From: Kingella oralis
GTDB lineage: Bacteria; Pseudomonadota; Gammaproteobacteria; Burkholderiales; Neisseriaceae
NCBI GenBank assembly: GCA_905373195.1
Contig: CAJPSG010000082.1
Location: 1-5,789 of the forward strand
Direction: 5' to 3'
Length of the DNA: 5,789 bases
Shown here one piece after another: positions 5,599-5,789 of this stretch. A model generated the notes under the pieces. It ran no database searches, was not told where the DNA came from, and worked only from the letters and a program-made list of their open reading frames with translations. A program made the translations under genes and the position numbers. The stretch's first letter is position 1; the number at the start of each line of letters is the position of its first letter.

Positions 5599-5607
5599 AC
5601 CCACTAA

Positions 5608-5789
<182 letters not shown>

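Overview
The window is ordinary chromosome from a member of the Neisseriaceae, most likely Kingella or a close relative. The main clue is a 12-mer, AGGCAGCCTGAA, that occurs ten times, mostly between genes and often in inverted pairs. It matches the DNA uptake sequence dialect known as AG-kingDUS. Two further sites read AGGCTGCCTGAA (AG-simDUS, the Simonsiella dialect), but only because a near-palindrome places one dialect on each strand. Gene content and protein sequences fit a betaproteobacterium. Assignment to a genus is inference.

Layout from left to right. Bases 1-507 are the right part of an IS1595-family (IS1016-like) insertion sequence. Its transposase is broken by an internal deletion plus frameshift, so it is dead on its own. 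Bases 508-665 hold a short direct repeat and three alternating uptake sequences that form the likely guaA terminator. guaA (GMP synthase) lies on the minus strand at 666-2228. A 470-base divergent intergenic region (2229-2698) separates it from a plus-strand gene for a small Roadblock/LC7-like protein (2699-3058), which ends in a textbook intrinsic terminator. A 241-base leader with phased TTTTGC motifs precedes accB (3352-3819). Then come a small two-helix membrane protein of the YqaE/Pmp3 type (3854-4048), accC (4124-5491), another triplet of alternating uptake sequences, and the first 55 codons of a sugar-1-phosphate nucleotidyltransferase that looks like MurU and runs off the right edge.

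Function. AccB (biotin carboxyl carrier) and AccC (biotin carboxylase) form half of acetyl-CoA carboxylase, the committed step of fatty acid synthesis. The membrane protein gene sits between them in the same direction and is probably co-transcribed. GuaA makes GMP. MurU would serve muropeptide recycling. These are housekeeping genes with intact catalytic motifs. I see no new defence, mobile or biosynthetic system. The items most worth a second look are regulatory or architectural: the uptake-sequence triplets able to form alternative hairpins, identical 20-bp repeats bracketing accB, the phased motifs upstream of accB, the membrane-protein gene splitting accB from accC, and a dyad inside the spacer of the Roadblock gene promoter.
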